This document shows positions 1 to 10,356 of a DNA stretch of 64,000 bases, one piece after another. Source of the DNA: Vulcanisaeta distributa JCM 11216 (GTDB lineage: Archaea > Thermoproteota > Thermoprotei > Thermoproteales > Thermocladiaceae); the NCBI RefSeq assembly GCF_001315985.1, contig NZ_BBBI01000002.1, forward strand, positions 124,001 to 188,000, written 5' to 3'. A program made the translations under genes and the position numbers. The notes below the pieces were generated by a model. The model was not told the origin of the DNA. It saw only the letters and a program-made list of their open reading frames with translations, and ran no database searches. Numbering within the stretch: the first letter of the stretch is position 1; every line of letters starts with the position of its first letter.

Positions 1-86
1 CCGTAATACCTTAGTCATGCATTATTATAAATCTTACTTACAGTAAAGGTAATACAAGGACACGCGGTTTTCTAGCACTGCCTACT

Positions 87-943
87 TTATTGAAGACCAA
101 CGAGCGTATTATTATACCTAAGTAGCATTTCCTTCATCTTGAGTGCGTCCTTTTCTAGGAGTGGTGATTCGTTTATTATCGTTATCTCAATATCCTCATT
201 AGCCAACTCCTTGGCCAGTGGCTCGAATGGTGGGTTATTCGTGTCTATGGGCTCGTGCTCATCAACCCACTCACCCTTCTTATACTTAACACATGTGAAG
301 TGGGTGTGCATTGGCTGGTCACCGAAGTACTCATGCCATGTGTTTAAAACAGCCCTATAGTCTATTGAGCCTCCATTCCTGGCAAACACGTGACCCCAAT
401 CAATGACCGCAACAACCTGTGGATGGTTTATTTCCTTAACGAGCCTAAAGGTCTCCTCTAAATTGCCAAACTGGCTCTTCCTAGCCATGACCTCGAGACC
501 CAACTTCACGTTCTTAATGCCATTCTCCCTCATCCAATCAACAACCCTAAGAACACCATCCCTAACAGCATTGTAGCATCCCTCCGGCCCGAGCTTACCG
601 TAATAGGCAGGGTGGAATACAACGACCGTAGCGCCCATCGCCTCACCCTATCCAGGGACTCCTCAAGCCTCGCTATGCTCGCCTCAACCTTCTCCTTCTC
701 CTCACTACACAGGTTTATGAAGTACGGCGCATGTACTGACAACCTAACACCGAGCTCTTTAGCAACCTCACCAGCCTCCTGCGCGGCCTCCCTGGCCATC
801 CTAACGCCCTGTACAAACTCAACCTCCATGGCATTCAGACCAACCTCCCTAACATACCTAATACCATCTATCGTACCAGCACTCCTCTTCTTCTCCTTGG
901 CACCTATTGGAATCCCAGCAGGCCCTAGGAATACCCTAGCCAT
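87..943 (-). CDS. Endonuclease IV-like TIM-barrel protein (frameshifted)
   Basis: Resembles archaeal AP endonuclease family 2 (deoxyribonuclease IV, xylose-isomerase-like TIM barrel), which cuts 5' to abasic sites using metal ions. The N-terminal part has FLGPAGIPIGAK and LSVHAPYFINL (the HAPY strand with a metal-ligand His); the C-terminal part has VVFHPAYYG, LGLEVMARKSQFG, VIDWGHVFAR and HTHFTCV, typical of the metal-site order. The two halves lie in different frames: one base is missing near 640, between the segment ending DRVRR and MGATVVVFHP. Joined length is about 285 residues, normal for the family. A sugar-phosphate isomerase role cannot be excluded. Confidence 0.8.
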
Positions 944-1014
944 CGAGACAAAGACCTGAAAACTAACTAAAGAGTTTTGCCTCAGTGACCAATAAATAAA
1001 TCATGAGTAATACA

Positions 1015-1383
1015 TCACCCCCCCAAGCACCTCCTGGCCTTACTCACTAACTCGCTTGAGATGCCTAGTTCATCCTTAAGGACGACACCAATAGCCAGGT
1101 CTAGTGCGAGGGGGTAGCACCGGTCAACGATCCTCATTATCTCATTGACGTTGAACGCAAGAACCTCGACATTAGGTGGAACATCCAGGTCAAGAAGCCT
1201 CCTATGCGGTGGCTCATTAAAGCTGCCTATGACAACAATATCGACATCACTATCCTCAGCAAAATCACCCCTGGCGTAAGAACCAACTAGGAACACCGTA
1301 CCACGAACCCTATCAGCAACCTGCCTAGCCAACTCCAACGCCCTATTCCTCAACTCCTCACGCCACTTAATAATCCTCTCCAT
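1015..1383 (-). CDS. MNT-type minimal nucleotidyltransferase
   Basis: A 122-residue protein with the nucleotidyltransferase signature GSYARGDFAEDSDVDIVV around residues 34-51, the G-S...D-x-D motif that binds metal and nucleotide. Such minimal domains pair with HEPN proteins; in the studied HEPN/MNT toxin-antitoxin systems the MNT enzyme nucleotidylylates and silences the HEPN RNase. Here it overlaps the 3' end of an upstream HEPN-like ORF by about 30 bases, so the two are translationally coupled. Confidence 0.85.
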   Translation of the reverse strand: MERIIKWREELRNRALELARQVADRVRGTVFLVGSYARGDFAEDSDVDIVVIGSFNEPPHRRLLDLDVPPNVEVLAFNVNEIMRIVDRCYPLALDLAIGVVLKDELGISSELVSKARRCLGG

Positions 1384-1580
1384 AAATCCTCAATAAACGT
1401 TATAATCCTCTCGGCAGCCTTAATAGCCATTTCTGCATCATTACGTGTAAAGTACTCATAGGGCACATCCTCACTCCAGGCATCAACGTACCTAGTCGGT
1501 ACATAGAACTTATCGAGAAACTTACCCAAATCCATAATGTCAATAGGGACCTGAACCATCCTACCTAATTCACCGAGCAA
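1350..1580 (-). CDS. HEPN-domain protein, C-terminal part
   Basis: A 76-residue ORF whose sequence (FLDKFYVPTRYVDAW, then a helix ending AAERIITFIEDL) looks like the second half of a HEPN domain. The open frame extends upstream to about 1613 without a good start codon, and the usual first helix pair is not found in frame, so it is truncated or broken by an indel. It directly precedes and overlaps the MNT gene. Family assignment rests on this context and on the helical pattern. Confidence 0.55.
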   Translation of the reverse strand: MLGELGRMVQVPIDIMDLGKFLDKFYVPTRYVDAWSEDVPYEYFTRNDAEMAIKAAERIITFIEDLWRGLLSGVRS

Positions 1581-1708
1581 ATGAGTAATAGAGCGTTCTC
1601 TTAGCCATTAAAATTCATCTACTGAACTCCTCAACATCAGCACCAACACTCATTATCCCTGAAAGACTTGACTAAGACTAAGGTTAAAAGTGTATAAAGG
1701 TCCGAACC

Positions 1709-2820
1709 ATGAGTATTACTGAAATGCCCATCTACTCATGGCCATTGAGAATTTATGAACCATCAAGCGAATTACTCAGACTACCCAACGTTAGGGAGAG
1801 CCCATTTAGTGTAAAGCTCGAGAATAACAAGGTCAAGTGCACCCTATGCCATAGGCATTGCACATTATCAAATGGGCAGGTCGGTCTCTGCGGCATGAGA
1901 TTCAACGTAAACGGCAAACTCTACACAGCCGCATACGGCCTATTGACAGCGGCTGAATCAAGGCCGATGGAGATAAAGCCCCTATTCCATTACTACCCAC
2001 GCACATCAGCTGACAATAAGTACGTGGGGGGGCTGTAACTTCCCCTGTGCATGGTGCCAAAATCATCATTTAAGCAAGTTCGCCAGTTTAGACGGTGTTT
2101 ACGTACCACCTGAGAGGCTCATTGAATGGGCAATTGAAAATGGGGACTCCGGAATTAACGTAAGCTTTAATGAACCAACTATGCTAACTGAGTATGCGAT
2201 TGATGCTTTTAGGCTTGCAAGGGCGAGGGGGCCTGCATGCCTCGATTAACACGAATGGTTACTTAACCCCCCCTGAGGCCTTGAAGGCGTTGTTTGATGT
2301 TGGCATGGATGGTATGAACTCGGACATTAAGGGTGGTCGTGAGACGTATAGGCAGTGGTTGGCTGCTGATTTTGATAAGTTAATGAGTACTCTTGAGTAT
2401 GCCGTTAAGTTGGGCATTCACCTGGAGGTTACGTACTTAGTGATACCTGGTATTAACGATGATGAGGCTGATGAGGTAATTAATGCGGTGGCTAGGTTGG
2501 GCAGGGATGTACCGCTTCACATAACGGCTTACTACCCTGCTCATAAATTACGTAATCCACCAACGCCTGTTGAGTTAATTGAGGGTATTTGGAGGAGGGC
2601 CAGGAAGGAGCTTGACTATGTCTATGTTGGTAATGTACCTGGTCACCCAGGTCAGCACACGTATTGTCCAAGGTGTGGTGCTGTGTTGATTAAGAGGTTT
2701 GAGGATAGGGTCGTCGATGTTAAGCTGGTCGGTTATAAATGCCCTAGGTGCGGTTATGAGGTAAGGATTAGGGGGGGGTTCATTGGTAGGTATGGCAATC
2801 TATACAGGAGGTTCGTATAG
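1709..2820 (+). CDS. amrS: AmmeMemoRadiSam system radical SAM enzyme (frameshifted)
   Basis: Radical SAM protein of the PflA-like COG1180 group, usually encoded with AmmeMemoRadiSam partners. The first segment has the Cys cluster CTLCHRHC and LCGMRFN; the CX3CX2C iron-sulfur motif CNFPCAWCQN appears only after removing one G from the G7 tract at 2026-2032. A second +1 slip in a G5 run near 2235 must be undone to reach the segment INTNGYLTPPEALK. The C-terminus is a zinc ribbon with two CPRCG knuckles, as in this family. A TATA-like box (gtataaag, near 1693) lies close to the ATG. Confidence 0.85.
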
Positions 2821-2863
2821 TCAGTTCTGGGTCTTTTTCTTGGATCATCCCCCCCAAGCTTCG

Positions 2864-2880
2864 CCCTGGCCTAGCCAGGG
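2864..2880. terminator. Hairpin, 7-bp stem, between convergent genes
   Basis: CCCTGGC (2864-2870) and GCCAGGG (2874-2880) form a perfect stem with a 3-base loop. It sits in the 187-bp gap between the convergent radical SAM gene and the winged-helix gene at 3008, so a termination or processing role is plausible but not shown. Confidence 0.4.
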
Positions 2881-3007
2881 TGATCTACCTTGGGGACTCA
2901 TTACCACTTCATTGTTAATCCTCTCTAGGCTTGGTACGTGTATAATGCCTAGCTTAATAAGGGAGGCCATTATTATGGGCTATCAATACCCGCGTCTTAC
3001 CTAGGTA

Positions 3008-3385
3008 TTACTTAACATACTCATAGACTAGGTTACCCTTATCGTTAAGCCTCTTCCTAATCCTACCCTTACTACTTAGGCTCTCTATGGCCCTTAGAAT
3101 ATCAGCAACCCTAAGACCCCCCCTGGACTTGCCCCCCCAGGCCATTAACTCATCCTTGGTAATGACACCCCCCCTACTCATTATGTGGCTTAGTACGGCA
3201 TCCTCGGTACTGGAAGAATGCTGCTGAACAGTATTCTCAGGCTGTCTCGACTCCGACGCCTCAATTGGTTTGATTACGGCCTTAGTTTCAGTCTTTGGTT
3301 TTTCCTCAGTGCCATAGAGGAATGATGTTATTGATGCTGTTCCCTGTTCCTTGTTTTCCTCCTTCTTCCTAGCCCTTCTGGACAC
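3008..3385 (-). CDS. Small protein with C-terminal winged-helix region
   Basis: 125 residues. The first 20 are strongly basic and charged (MSRRARKKEENKEQ), followed by a low-complexity Glu/Lys/Thr/Ser linker to about residue 62. The C-terminal 60 residues (AVLSHIMSRGGVITKDEL, then ILRAIESLSSKGRIRKRL) look like a winged helix with recognition helix and wing. A DNA-binding protein of unknown target is likely. Two of its Gly-Gly pairs are encoded by C7 tracts. Confidence 0.65.
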   Translation of the reverse strand: MSRRARKKEENKEQGTASITSFLYGTEEKPKTETKAVIKPIEASESRQPENTVQQHSSSTEDAVLSHIMSRGGVITKDELMAWGGKSRGGLRVADILRAIESLSSKGRIRKRLNDKGNLVYEYVK

Positions 3386-3785
3386 AGTATATTGTCATTC
3401 CTAAATTTAATATTACTTACTACTGCCATTCATGGTATAATACTAAATAATTCAATACGTAATGGATTCATCAGGCATAAGTTACATTGTAGAGTGCCCT
3501 CATAGGTTATGGTCTTTAATGTTGCGTTGAAACTTTGACTTTTTGTATTGGCTAGGTTATATAATTCAATTACGATACTTTAGAGATCTTTTTATTTTTG
3601 TCTTCAGGTTTTATATAACATAGTCTTTTATTTTATTAATACTTTTTATTTTATTTAAATTAAGAATTGAATATTAGAATAAAAGAATAGAAATAAACGG
3701 CCTGTTCTTAGAAAATTGAAGAAAAACTTAAATAGGGGGTAGCTTGACTTTCATTTAATGTATTACAAAATAAATAGGGGGCGCT
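3386..3785. other. AT-rich intergenic region with promoter of surface-protein gene
   Basis: About 400 bp with no convincing ORF. A TATA-like cttaaata lies at about 3727-3734, and aggggg just before the ATG at 3786 could serve as a Shine-Dalgarno sequence, so the downstream gene is probably not leaderless. The rest is A/T runs without visible repeats. Confidence 0.5.
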
Positions 3786-4304
3786 ATGGAGATTTCACAT
3801 ATACTCGTAATAATCACTTTGTTCACTTTGGCAATAGCTATACTGGCGCCATTCCACTTTAATGTAGGTAGGCTTGGGCAAACAATATACTCACTGATTA
3901 GCGGATCAAGTGCCTATAGTGGTAGTAACCCAAGTTACATAGAGACGAGCGCCACCATGAGCAGCTCAGATAATATAGTCACAATAGCAATAACCATAAG
4001 AAACAACGGCAACAGCTCAATAATACTGAGTGGCACCACACTAATTGGATCTGCCAAATGCAACCTGAGTCCCTTAATAATTATTCCACCACAGAGCACA
4101 GGTGAGTTAACGCTGTCCATATACACAATGGATAATACAATGTCAGATCCAGTAACCGTAAACGTCGGCGGTGATGCATACTCAACAGGTACGCCTCAAA
4201 TATTTTGTTACGGAACCTACCTAAGTTTGGCGGATAATAACGGCTTCACCATAGTGTTTAGTACGGTTAATGGTGGTAATATTTACGTAAACGTTAATCA
4301 ATGA
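3786..4304 (+). CDS. Membrane-anchored extracellular protein, unknown
   Basis: 172 residues beginning with one hydrophobic segment (ILVIITLFTLAIAILAPF, residues 6-23), followed by a Ser/Asn/Thr-rich beta-like exterior (ITIRNNGNSSIILSGTTL). It resembles archaeal secreted proteins or pilin-like subunits held by an N-terminal helix. It lies 157 bp upstream of a large surface protein, suggesting a common cell-surface role. No family recognised. Confidence 0.6.
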   Translation: MEISHILVIITLFTLAIAILAPFHFNVGRLGQTIYSLISGSSAYSGSNPSYIETSATMSSSDNIVTIAITIRNNGNSSIILSGTTLIGSAKCNLSPLIIIPPQSTGELTLSIYTMDNTMSDPVTVNVGGDAYSTGTPQIFCYGTYLSLADNNGFTIVFSTVNGGNIYVNVNQ

Positions 4305-4461
4305 ACAGCATAATTTCCAGCGCATTTTATTTATCATTTCTATGAATTGAGGACCAAGACCTGCTGAGCCTTCTTTCAATTGATGATTATTGGTAGGGAG
4401 TATGAAAATTAGGTGTTCTATCCCTAAATAAAAGATAAAAAGGTCTAGCCAAGTAAATGGG

Positions 4462-6879
4462 ATGCTGAGTATGGACGTTAATTTTTCCATAGATTATAAT
4501 GTAAAGTTGGCAATAGGCATAGCATTAGCGATGATGGTAATTGCATTATTAATAATTGCGGGTCAGGCGATGGCTCAATCAATACTTGGTTATGAAGTCA
4601 CTGAACCACAACCAAACATGTTCAGCTACATAAACCCAACCACCATGGGACTCACGAAATACCCAGCTCAGTCTGGGGGGGTTAATGATACGACAACTGG
4701 AATGGTCATACTACTACCTAGTTATTATTTACCATCTCAGTACAATGTATCAACTGGCCAATACATAAACATATATGTTTGGTCTAATCAGTCGGTAACG
4801 GTTTACTTAATGAACAATGAAGAGTACTCGGCCTTCTCGTCGGGTGAATCGTATAACTACATTGGTGAGGCCAGCGGAGACGTTATTGAGAAGGCGTTCT
4901 ATATAGGTAATGGTGGTACTTACTATATAGTCATTGATAATAATAATAATCAAGGTACTGCGTTCGTGCTTTATGAAATAACAGAATCGCCAAACCCAGA
5001 GGGGCCTGTTTTTCCAGTGGGAATTGCCGATTATGGACTAGCCATGCTTCAGGGCAATTTAGTTGCATATGAATATTCCACGAATATGTTCGTTGGGGAG
5101 GTCACAATCTACAATGCAAGTACGATGGAGCCTAATTACTGTCCATCGCTGGAGAATGAACCAGGTAATAATTGGTTTAGTGTTCAATTAAATGTGGTGA
5201 TGCTTGTTCAAACAGTCAATGGTGTTAATCAATATTATTGGTTACAGAATGTGTTGGAGTTTAATTCTCAGGGTGATCAGTTTCAGGTTCTTGATAATGT
5301 TTGGAATGATTCGGGTAGTACTAGTGTGATTAATTCGGCGTTAATTAGTGGTAATGGTGGAGTGACTTCCTCAGGTGGTAGTGTGCTTTATTATGATTGG
5401 GGGGGTGTGGAACAGCCGGAGTCGGTAACCCTGCCATTCACCATTTACCTAGTCATAAAGACAGGACTAAGTAGCAACGGCTATCCATGGGCAGCCTTCG
5501 GATACTCACTAAACGGACAAACAACCACATGGTACGACAACATAACAATAAAGATACCATCAAGTTATGTGGACATCGTTGTAACACCGCCTAATCCCCC
5601 CCTATCAAGTAAGTACGTACCATTTAATGATGCTGAGTTGGTGGTTGCAGGCCCATGGAGTAGCGAGTGTACTGTAGCCAATACCCTAGGCGTAGAGTTG
5701 GGTCTTTACTTTAAGTATGGTAGTTACCTGGTTCCAATACCGTACATGTGGAATTTCGGCATGCACACGGCTGAATCAATATTTAATGCATCATCAATAT
5801 CCGTAGGCCCGGGCATGGTTTTTGTGAGGAACGGTTATGAAGAACCAGCATACTTAACGAGTTACTTCGCCTTACTTACAATTCATAATGACCTTAACGG
5901 CATATCGAATACGTCAATATTGGCCCCCCCAGGCACATTAATCAAGGTCAATGAACCAAGCATTATTATATTCAATAATGGGACTAGGTATGTATTTTAC
6001 GGCTATGTGATCAATGGCTCCGAGCTTGTGAGTAATGCAAGCCTTAATGTCGTCATTAATGGATCAACAAACATAGACATCGAGTGGATTAAGCAATACC
6101 TAATCAATGTAACAAGCCCAGTACCTATATTAGTAAATGGCAGCGTGGTAAGCACATACAACGGCTGGGTAAATGCCTACTCAACCCTCGCATTAGACGC
6201 ACCCGCATACTACGTACTAAGCAATAAAACAAGGCTGGCCTTCCAATACTTCTACGTCATTAATTACGAGCCATACTACACAATTAATTACCCATACAAC
6301 ATATCATTCACGATAAATTCACCAATGTCATTCACAGCAATATACGCGAGGCAATACCTAGTGAGCATAGTATCCACGGTGCCCATTTACATAAACAACA
6401 CAGCATATACGAACTACACGGACTGGGTCAACGAGGGGGGGTCAACACTGACGGTTTCAATACCAAGGTACTACCAATTCAATAACCAAACACGCTGTTT
6501 ATTCAACGGAAATACCACAACAATAATACTCACAGTAAACAGCCCTGAGGAATTAACCATAAACCAATGGACAAGGCAATACCTAGTCAACATAACAAGC
6601 CAATACCCACTGACCATAAATGGAACAACAACGATGCGATACATCAACTGGCTGAGCCAGGGAACGACAGTGACAGTAAGGCCAAGCATCACATTCATAG
6701 ACGGCCTCCTACTCCAGGAACCAGGTTACACAATTACGGTTAATGAACCCATTAACATGAACATCAAATGGACAGCGAACTGGGCGCTCACAGCCATGCT
6801 CTATTCGGCCATTGTAATCGCCATAGCATTAACAGCATTATTAGTAAGGAGGTCACGAAACAAACCAAGACTTAACTAG
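4462..6879 (+). CDS. Large surface protein with C-terminal QYLV repeats
   Basis: 805 residues with an N-terminal hydrophobic segment (LAIGIALAMMVIALLIIAG), a long Asn/Thr/Tyr-rich ectodomain, and a C-terminal membrane helix (LYSAIVIAIALTALLV) followed by RRSRNK. Residues ~530-780 hold about three related repeats of ~80-90 residues, each starting with (R)QYLV/INITS or a variant and containing a W-V/L-N/S turn and an NSP/NEP turn. This is the architecture of an S-layer or thermopsin-like surface protein. The leaderless ATG is set by a TATA-like run ending near 4442. Protease motifs were not seen. Confidence 0.7.
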   Translation: MLSMDVNFSIDYNVKLAIGIALAMMVIALLIIAGQAMAQSILGYEVTEPQPNMFSYINPTTMGLTKYPAQSGGVNDTTTGMVILLPSYYLPSQYNVSTGQYINIYVWSNQSVTVYLMNNEEYSAFSSGESYNYIGEASGDVIEKAFYIGNGGTYYIVIDNNNNQGTAFVLYEITESPNPEGPVFPVGIADYGLAMLQGNLVAYEYSTNMFVGEVTIYNASTMEPNYCPSLENEPGNNWFSVQLNVVMLVQTVNGVNQYYWLQNVLEFNSQGDQFQVLDNVWNDSGSTSVINSALISGNGGVTSSGGSVLYYDWGGVEQPESVTLPFTIYLVIKTGLSSNGYPWAAFGYSLNGQTTTWYDNITIKIPSSYVDIVVTPPNPPLSSKYVPFNDAELVVAGPWSSECTVANTLGVELGLYFKYGSYLVPIPYMWNFGMHTAESIFNASSISVGPGMVFVRNGYEEPAYLTSYFALLTIHNDLNGISNTSILAPPGTLIKVNEPSIIIFNNGTRYVFYGYVINGSELVSNASLNVVINGSTNIDIEWIKQYLINVTSPVPILVNGSVVSTYNGWVNAYSTLALDAPAYYVLSNKTRLAFQYFYVINYEPYYTINYPYNISFTINSPMSFTAIYARQYLVSIVSTVPIYINNTAYTNYTDWVNEGGSTLTVSIPRYYQFNNQTRCLFNGNTTTIILTVNSPEELTINQWTRQYLVNITSQYPLTINGTTTMRYINWLSQGTTVTVRPSITFIDGLLLQEPGYTITVNEPINMNIKWTANWALTAMLYSAIVIAIALTALLVRRSRNKPRLN

Positions 6880-6882
6880 GCC

Positions 6883-7723
6883 TTAAATTTTCCAAGCATC
6901 AACCATGCGCACATCCCCATCGGCCGATACGCGGTACTTATGGTACTCACCATTACCAAGTGCGCGGCAATTACCAACGAAACCCGGCCTGTAGAAGTCA
7001 ATCACGGTTGATGATGCGTAAAGCACACCACCAGGAACCTCACACTGATAAAGCCTATAATACGCCTCCCTAGCCTCTCTCTTATCATCATCAAGAACCT
7101 TATAATAACTACCAACAATCAGCGTGATGTAACCATCCCCCCCAACCAACGCAATGCCAAGGTTCGCGCCTGTCCTCACGAACTTAAGCAGCCAAGCTAG
7201 GTCGTCCTTGGCTATGTCACCCTTAATACGATTTGCAAGGGCCAAATTGGCGATGTAAGTATCATTAAACCTAGCCGCGTAATCCTTGTCAATACCAACC
7301 TCCCTGGCAATATCATCCCTATAGAAGGAACCATTATGGATCATGTAAAGCTCAAGGCCGTCCCTAGTCACGGCCCTAACAGGGTGCGTAGAGAATATGT
7401 TTTTAGGCGTGCCGGTGCTCGCGGCTCTGGCGTGCATCATCATTAGCACGGCGTCATCATTATTTACATTACTTAGAAAGCCCCTAATGACATTAATGGG
7501 GGGGTTATCCATGAATATGGCCCTCACGCTCCTATGATGAACCGCAAATGAGGAAGCAACATTAACGAACAGAACCCCCCCAACCATCCTCATGCCTCTC
7601 CTCATTAAGGAATCTCTTACCGTGTGGGTCCATGGATGCCGCCTGCACAAGGCTATTGCCGATGCCAACCAGGGTATCACCCGCATTATTGAACCTACCA
7701 AGGGCAACAACAAGCCTACACAT
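6883..7723 (-). CDS. Class II glutamine amidotransferase-like protein (frameshifted)
   Basis: Ntn-hydrolase fold. The true N-terminus is ATG-TGT at 7723, reading MCRLVVALGRFNNAG, so a Cys2 nucleophile is exposed after Met removal; the frame then runs to HEDGWGG and breaks at the G7 tract near 7575, where six Gs restore GVLFVNVASSF. Downstream, HARAASTG and ELYMIHNGSFYRDD are typical of GATase type 2 domains. A TATA-like tttattaaat lies about 28 bp upstream of 7723, supporting this start over the internal ones. The ammonia acceptor partner is unknown. Confidence 0.8.
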
Positions 7724-7818
7724 ATCCGTTGGGCTATGTGATGGGAATTTAATAAATGTTTTGCGTTTTACAATTGAACATAAAACTTATTAGGAGGTAC
7801 GCCCAATAAACAATTATA

Positions 7819-8763
7819 ATGTTTACAATAGCATTCATATCAGCAAGCGGCGGTGCGGGAAAAACAACCCTGGCTGTGAATACGGCGGCGTCCCTAGCCA
7901 TCGATGGACGCAAGGTGTTATTCATAGACTTTGACCCATCGGCAATGGCAACCCGAGTACTACTGGGTAGGACATTCGACGAATGCAACCTAAAGACCTT
8001 AATGAAGAGGCTCGTTGAATACCGTAGAGGTTACTTAAAAAGTATGCCCGTGATCAATGAATGTCTTCGTCAACATGTGATTCCAGGAAATAACGCGGCC
8101 TTTTACGTACTACCTGGGGGAAATTTAGATGAAATTAGCAGTGAAATAAAGAACGTACCTGACTGGGGATTACTTCTCAGGTCACTTACTGATAAGTTAA
8201 TGGAGGAAATAGGGTATGATTTTGATGTAATAATTTTGGACTCACCAAATTGGGTTTATCAATTCTTCGAAATGACATTTCCACTTGCCCCCCCACTTTA
8301 TGTGGCTATTACGAGGCCCGGTCTTCAGGAAATTAATAAGTTTGTGGACTTCCTTAGAAGGGTCGTGAATATGTTATATAACCAGAAAATCTTTGTTCCA
8401 AGAAATAAGAATTATGAAAGCTTAGTATCATACGTAGTTAACCAGTATAGATCTAACATGAAAGCACAAGATATCATGAAGGCTTGGCATGAGGTAAATG
8501 AAATCATAAGCAGAGAATTCCCAAATACACGTCCACTAGTAACTAATAACATGCTTGATAAGTATTATGGTGATGAGGATACCGAATTCGTAGGATTCAG
8601 GTACTTAGATGAAATGTCCTTAGACTCATATGTAGAAAGCGGCCCATTATACGTAAGGAAACGTACTACGAAGAGCACAAGACCCATTAAGCAGTTTGAA
8701 GCATATTATAAGTTACTGAAGCAGTTCATTTCAGAGATGACACCAGTGGAGGTAGATCACTAA
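7819..8763 (+). CDS. ParA/MinD-family ATPase
   Basis: 314 residues with the deviant Walker A ISASGGAGKTTLAVNTA at the N-terminus, Walker A' FIDFDPSAMATRVLLG and a Walker B-like VIILDSPN near residue 140. Such ATPases partition plasmids or position complexes. Eight codons of space separate it from the next gene (8788), so the two likely form an operon. There is no ParB-like gene. SD-like aggaggt lies about 20 bp upstream of the ATG. Confidence 0.8.
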   Translation: MFTIAFISASGGAGKTTLAVNTAASLAIDGRKVLFIDFDPSAMATRVLLGRTFDECNLKTLMKRLVEYRRGYLKSMPVINECLRQHVIPGNNAAFYVLPGGNLDEISSEIKNVPDWGLLLRSLTDKLMEEIGYDFDVIILDSPNWVYQFFEMTFPLAPPLYVAITRPGLQEINKFVDFLRRVVNMLYNQKIFVPRNKNYESLVSYVVNQYRSNMKAQDIMKAWHEVNEIISREFPNTRPLVTNNMLDKYYGDEDTEFVGFRYLDEMSLDSYVESGPLYVRKRTTKSTRPIKQFEAYYKLLKQFISEMTPVEVDH

Positions 8764-8787
8764 GTAATTAAACGCAGGTGCTGAAGA

Positions 8788-9141
8788 GTGGCGAGGCAAT
8801 GTAGGGAAAACGAGTACATGGCAATAATAGCACGCCGCCTAAATTGTAACGAACAATACTCAATAAATCTCGGCTTTATTAACGTAAAACCCGACCTGTC
8901 ATGCAATGGCATTGCATACGAAGTTGAGTGCGAGGACAAGGTACATTATGGCGTTGGGCAGGCCATAGCTTATCAATACGGTGGGTTAAAGGCAGGACTC
9001 ATAGTAATAACGACGGATGAGGACAACAATAAATTAAGTCAATTAATGAACTTCCTAAGGTGGGCACGTAATAAGCTGGGCATTGAAACCTATATCTTCA
9101 GGTGTATCCAGTATGACTGCGATTTATTAAAAATTGAGTAA
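8788..9141 (+). CDS. Putative PD-(D/E)XK nuclease-like small protein
   Basis: 117 residues, GTG start. The stretch VKPDLSCNGIAYEVECED fits the order D-(X)n-E-X-E of the PD-(D/E)XK fold, followed by GVGQAIAYQYGGLKAGLIVIT, which resembles the post-catalytic helix and strand of restriction-like nucleases. It follows a ParA ATPase at 24 bp. The usual Lys of the active site is replaced by Glu, so activity is uncertain. Confidence 0.5.
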   Translation: MARQCRENEYMAIIARRLNCNEQYSINLGFINVKPDLSCNGIAYEVECEDKVHYGVGQAIAYQYGGLKAGLIVITTDEDNNKLSQLMNFLRWARNKLGIETYIFRCIQYDCDLLKIE

Positions 9142-9478
9142 GCAATTAAAATAATACAAACAACTAGGTTGCATAAGGCATAGTACACGAATTCCTAGGC
9201 ATATGATAAATAATATAATATGGCAATACTAATATTAATAATGAACTATGAATTACCTATGGCGTGTGTGAGGTGGTTCGGGCGCGCGCATAATTTTCGT
9301 AATCATTCTATTCCTAATTAATGTTCAATTACTAATGAAGTAAACTATATAGATTTGTTGATAATGAATATAGTATTATATATTATGGATGCATTATTGC
9401 GTTATCTTTATGGATTATGTAAATTATATATAGTAAGTAATGTAAATACTTAATTGCCTTGCGGATTATTATTTCAAT
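9142..9478. other. AT-rich intergenic region
   Basis: About 340 bp, strongly A/T with no ORF worth keeping. It contains the promoter of the hydrolase gene: a TATA-like atacttaat at about 9445-9453, roughly 30 bp before the ATG at 9479. No inverted repeats were recognised. Confidence 0.45.
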
Positions 9479-10333
9479 ATGCCATACGCGATATCTGGTG
9501 ATGGTACTAAGATTTACTATGAGGTAATTGGTAGGGGGGTGAGCCATTGGTTTTGGTTCAGGGCTTTAGTTGGGACTTGACTGCCTGGCACTTCCAGTGG
9601 GAGTTGGGCTATAGGTTTAGGCTTGTCCTCATTGATAATAGGGGGGGTGTGGGTCTTTCCGACAAGCCGAGGGGGGGCCGTATTCCCTGGATTCCATGGC
9701 CGATGACGTGTATGCTGTGGTTAGTGAGCTTGGGTTTAGGTCTATTCACTTGCTTGGTTTCTCTATGGGTGGTATGATTGCCCAGGACTTCGTGCTTAGA
9801 CACGGTGATGTGGTTAAGTCCCTAATCCTCGTCTCCACGATGCCCCCCCACCTGGAAATAACCCCCCCAGAGCTTAGGCAGTTCACGGAAATGGCCCTTA
9901 AGCTCTATGATGACTTCAACATGTTCACTGGCGCACTGCAGGTTGCCTTTAGTGAGGGTTGGATTAGTAGGAATGAGCAGGTCTTCCAGGAATTAACGAG
10001 GATGTTCTTCAATAGGAGGATGCCTAAGGAGCCTACGTGGCCCAGTTGGAGGCGATGGGTGCTGATTTGACGCCTAGGCTTGGTGATATTAGGGTGCCGA
10101 CTACCATAATCCATGGGGGAGGCCGATAGTTGATACCCATTGAGAATGGGAGGAAGCTGTTCAGTGGTATACCGAATTCCAGGTTTGTGGTATTCCCCCC
10201 CGATGCTGGGCATGCCGTGTATATTGAGAGGCCCAGTGAGTTTAATGAGCAGGTTATTCGCCACGTGGAGCTTGTGAATTCCGGTAAGTTCAATGAGTAT
10301 ATTAAGCGTGAGGAGAGGGTAACCTATACGTGA
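9479..10333 (+). CDS. Alpha/beta hydrolase (several tract frameshifts)
   Basis: Alpha/beta hydrolase of the proline-iminopeptidase/3-oxoadipate-lactonase type. Visible parts: LVLVQGFSWDLTAWHFQW, DNRGGVGLSDKP, the nucleophile elbow LLGFSMGGMIAQDF (Ser), and VVFPPDAGHAVYIERP with the catalytic His. Frame changes occur at the G6 near 9533 (four expected), at the G7 near 9671 (five expected) and around 10115-10132. DNRGG and FPPD each have one residue more than the family motif, both encoded by seven-base tracts. One gene of about 280 residues is intended. Confidence 0.8.
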
Positions 10334-10356
10334 TTTTATCCCTGCCGTTAAATCAA

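Noticed and set aside
2847-2978. Minus-strand small ORF ending in GQGEAWGG
   Set aside because: Short, needs a tract correction to extend, and would then run antisense into the radical SAM gene; coding character not convincing.
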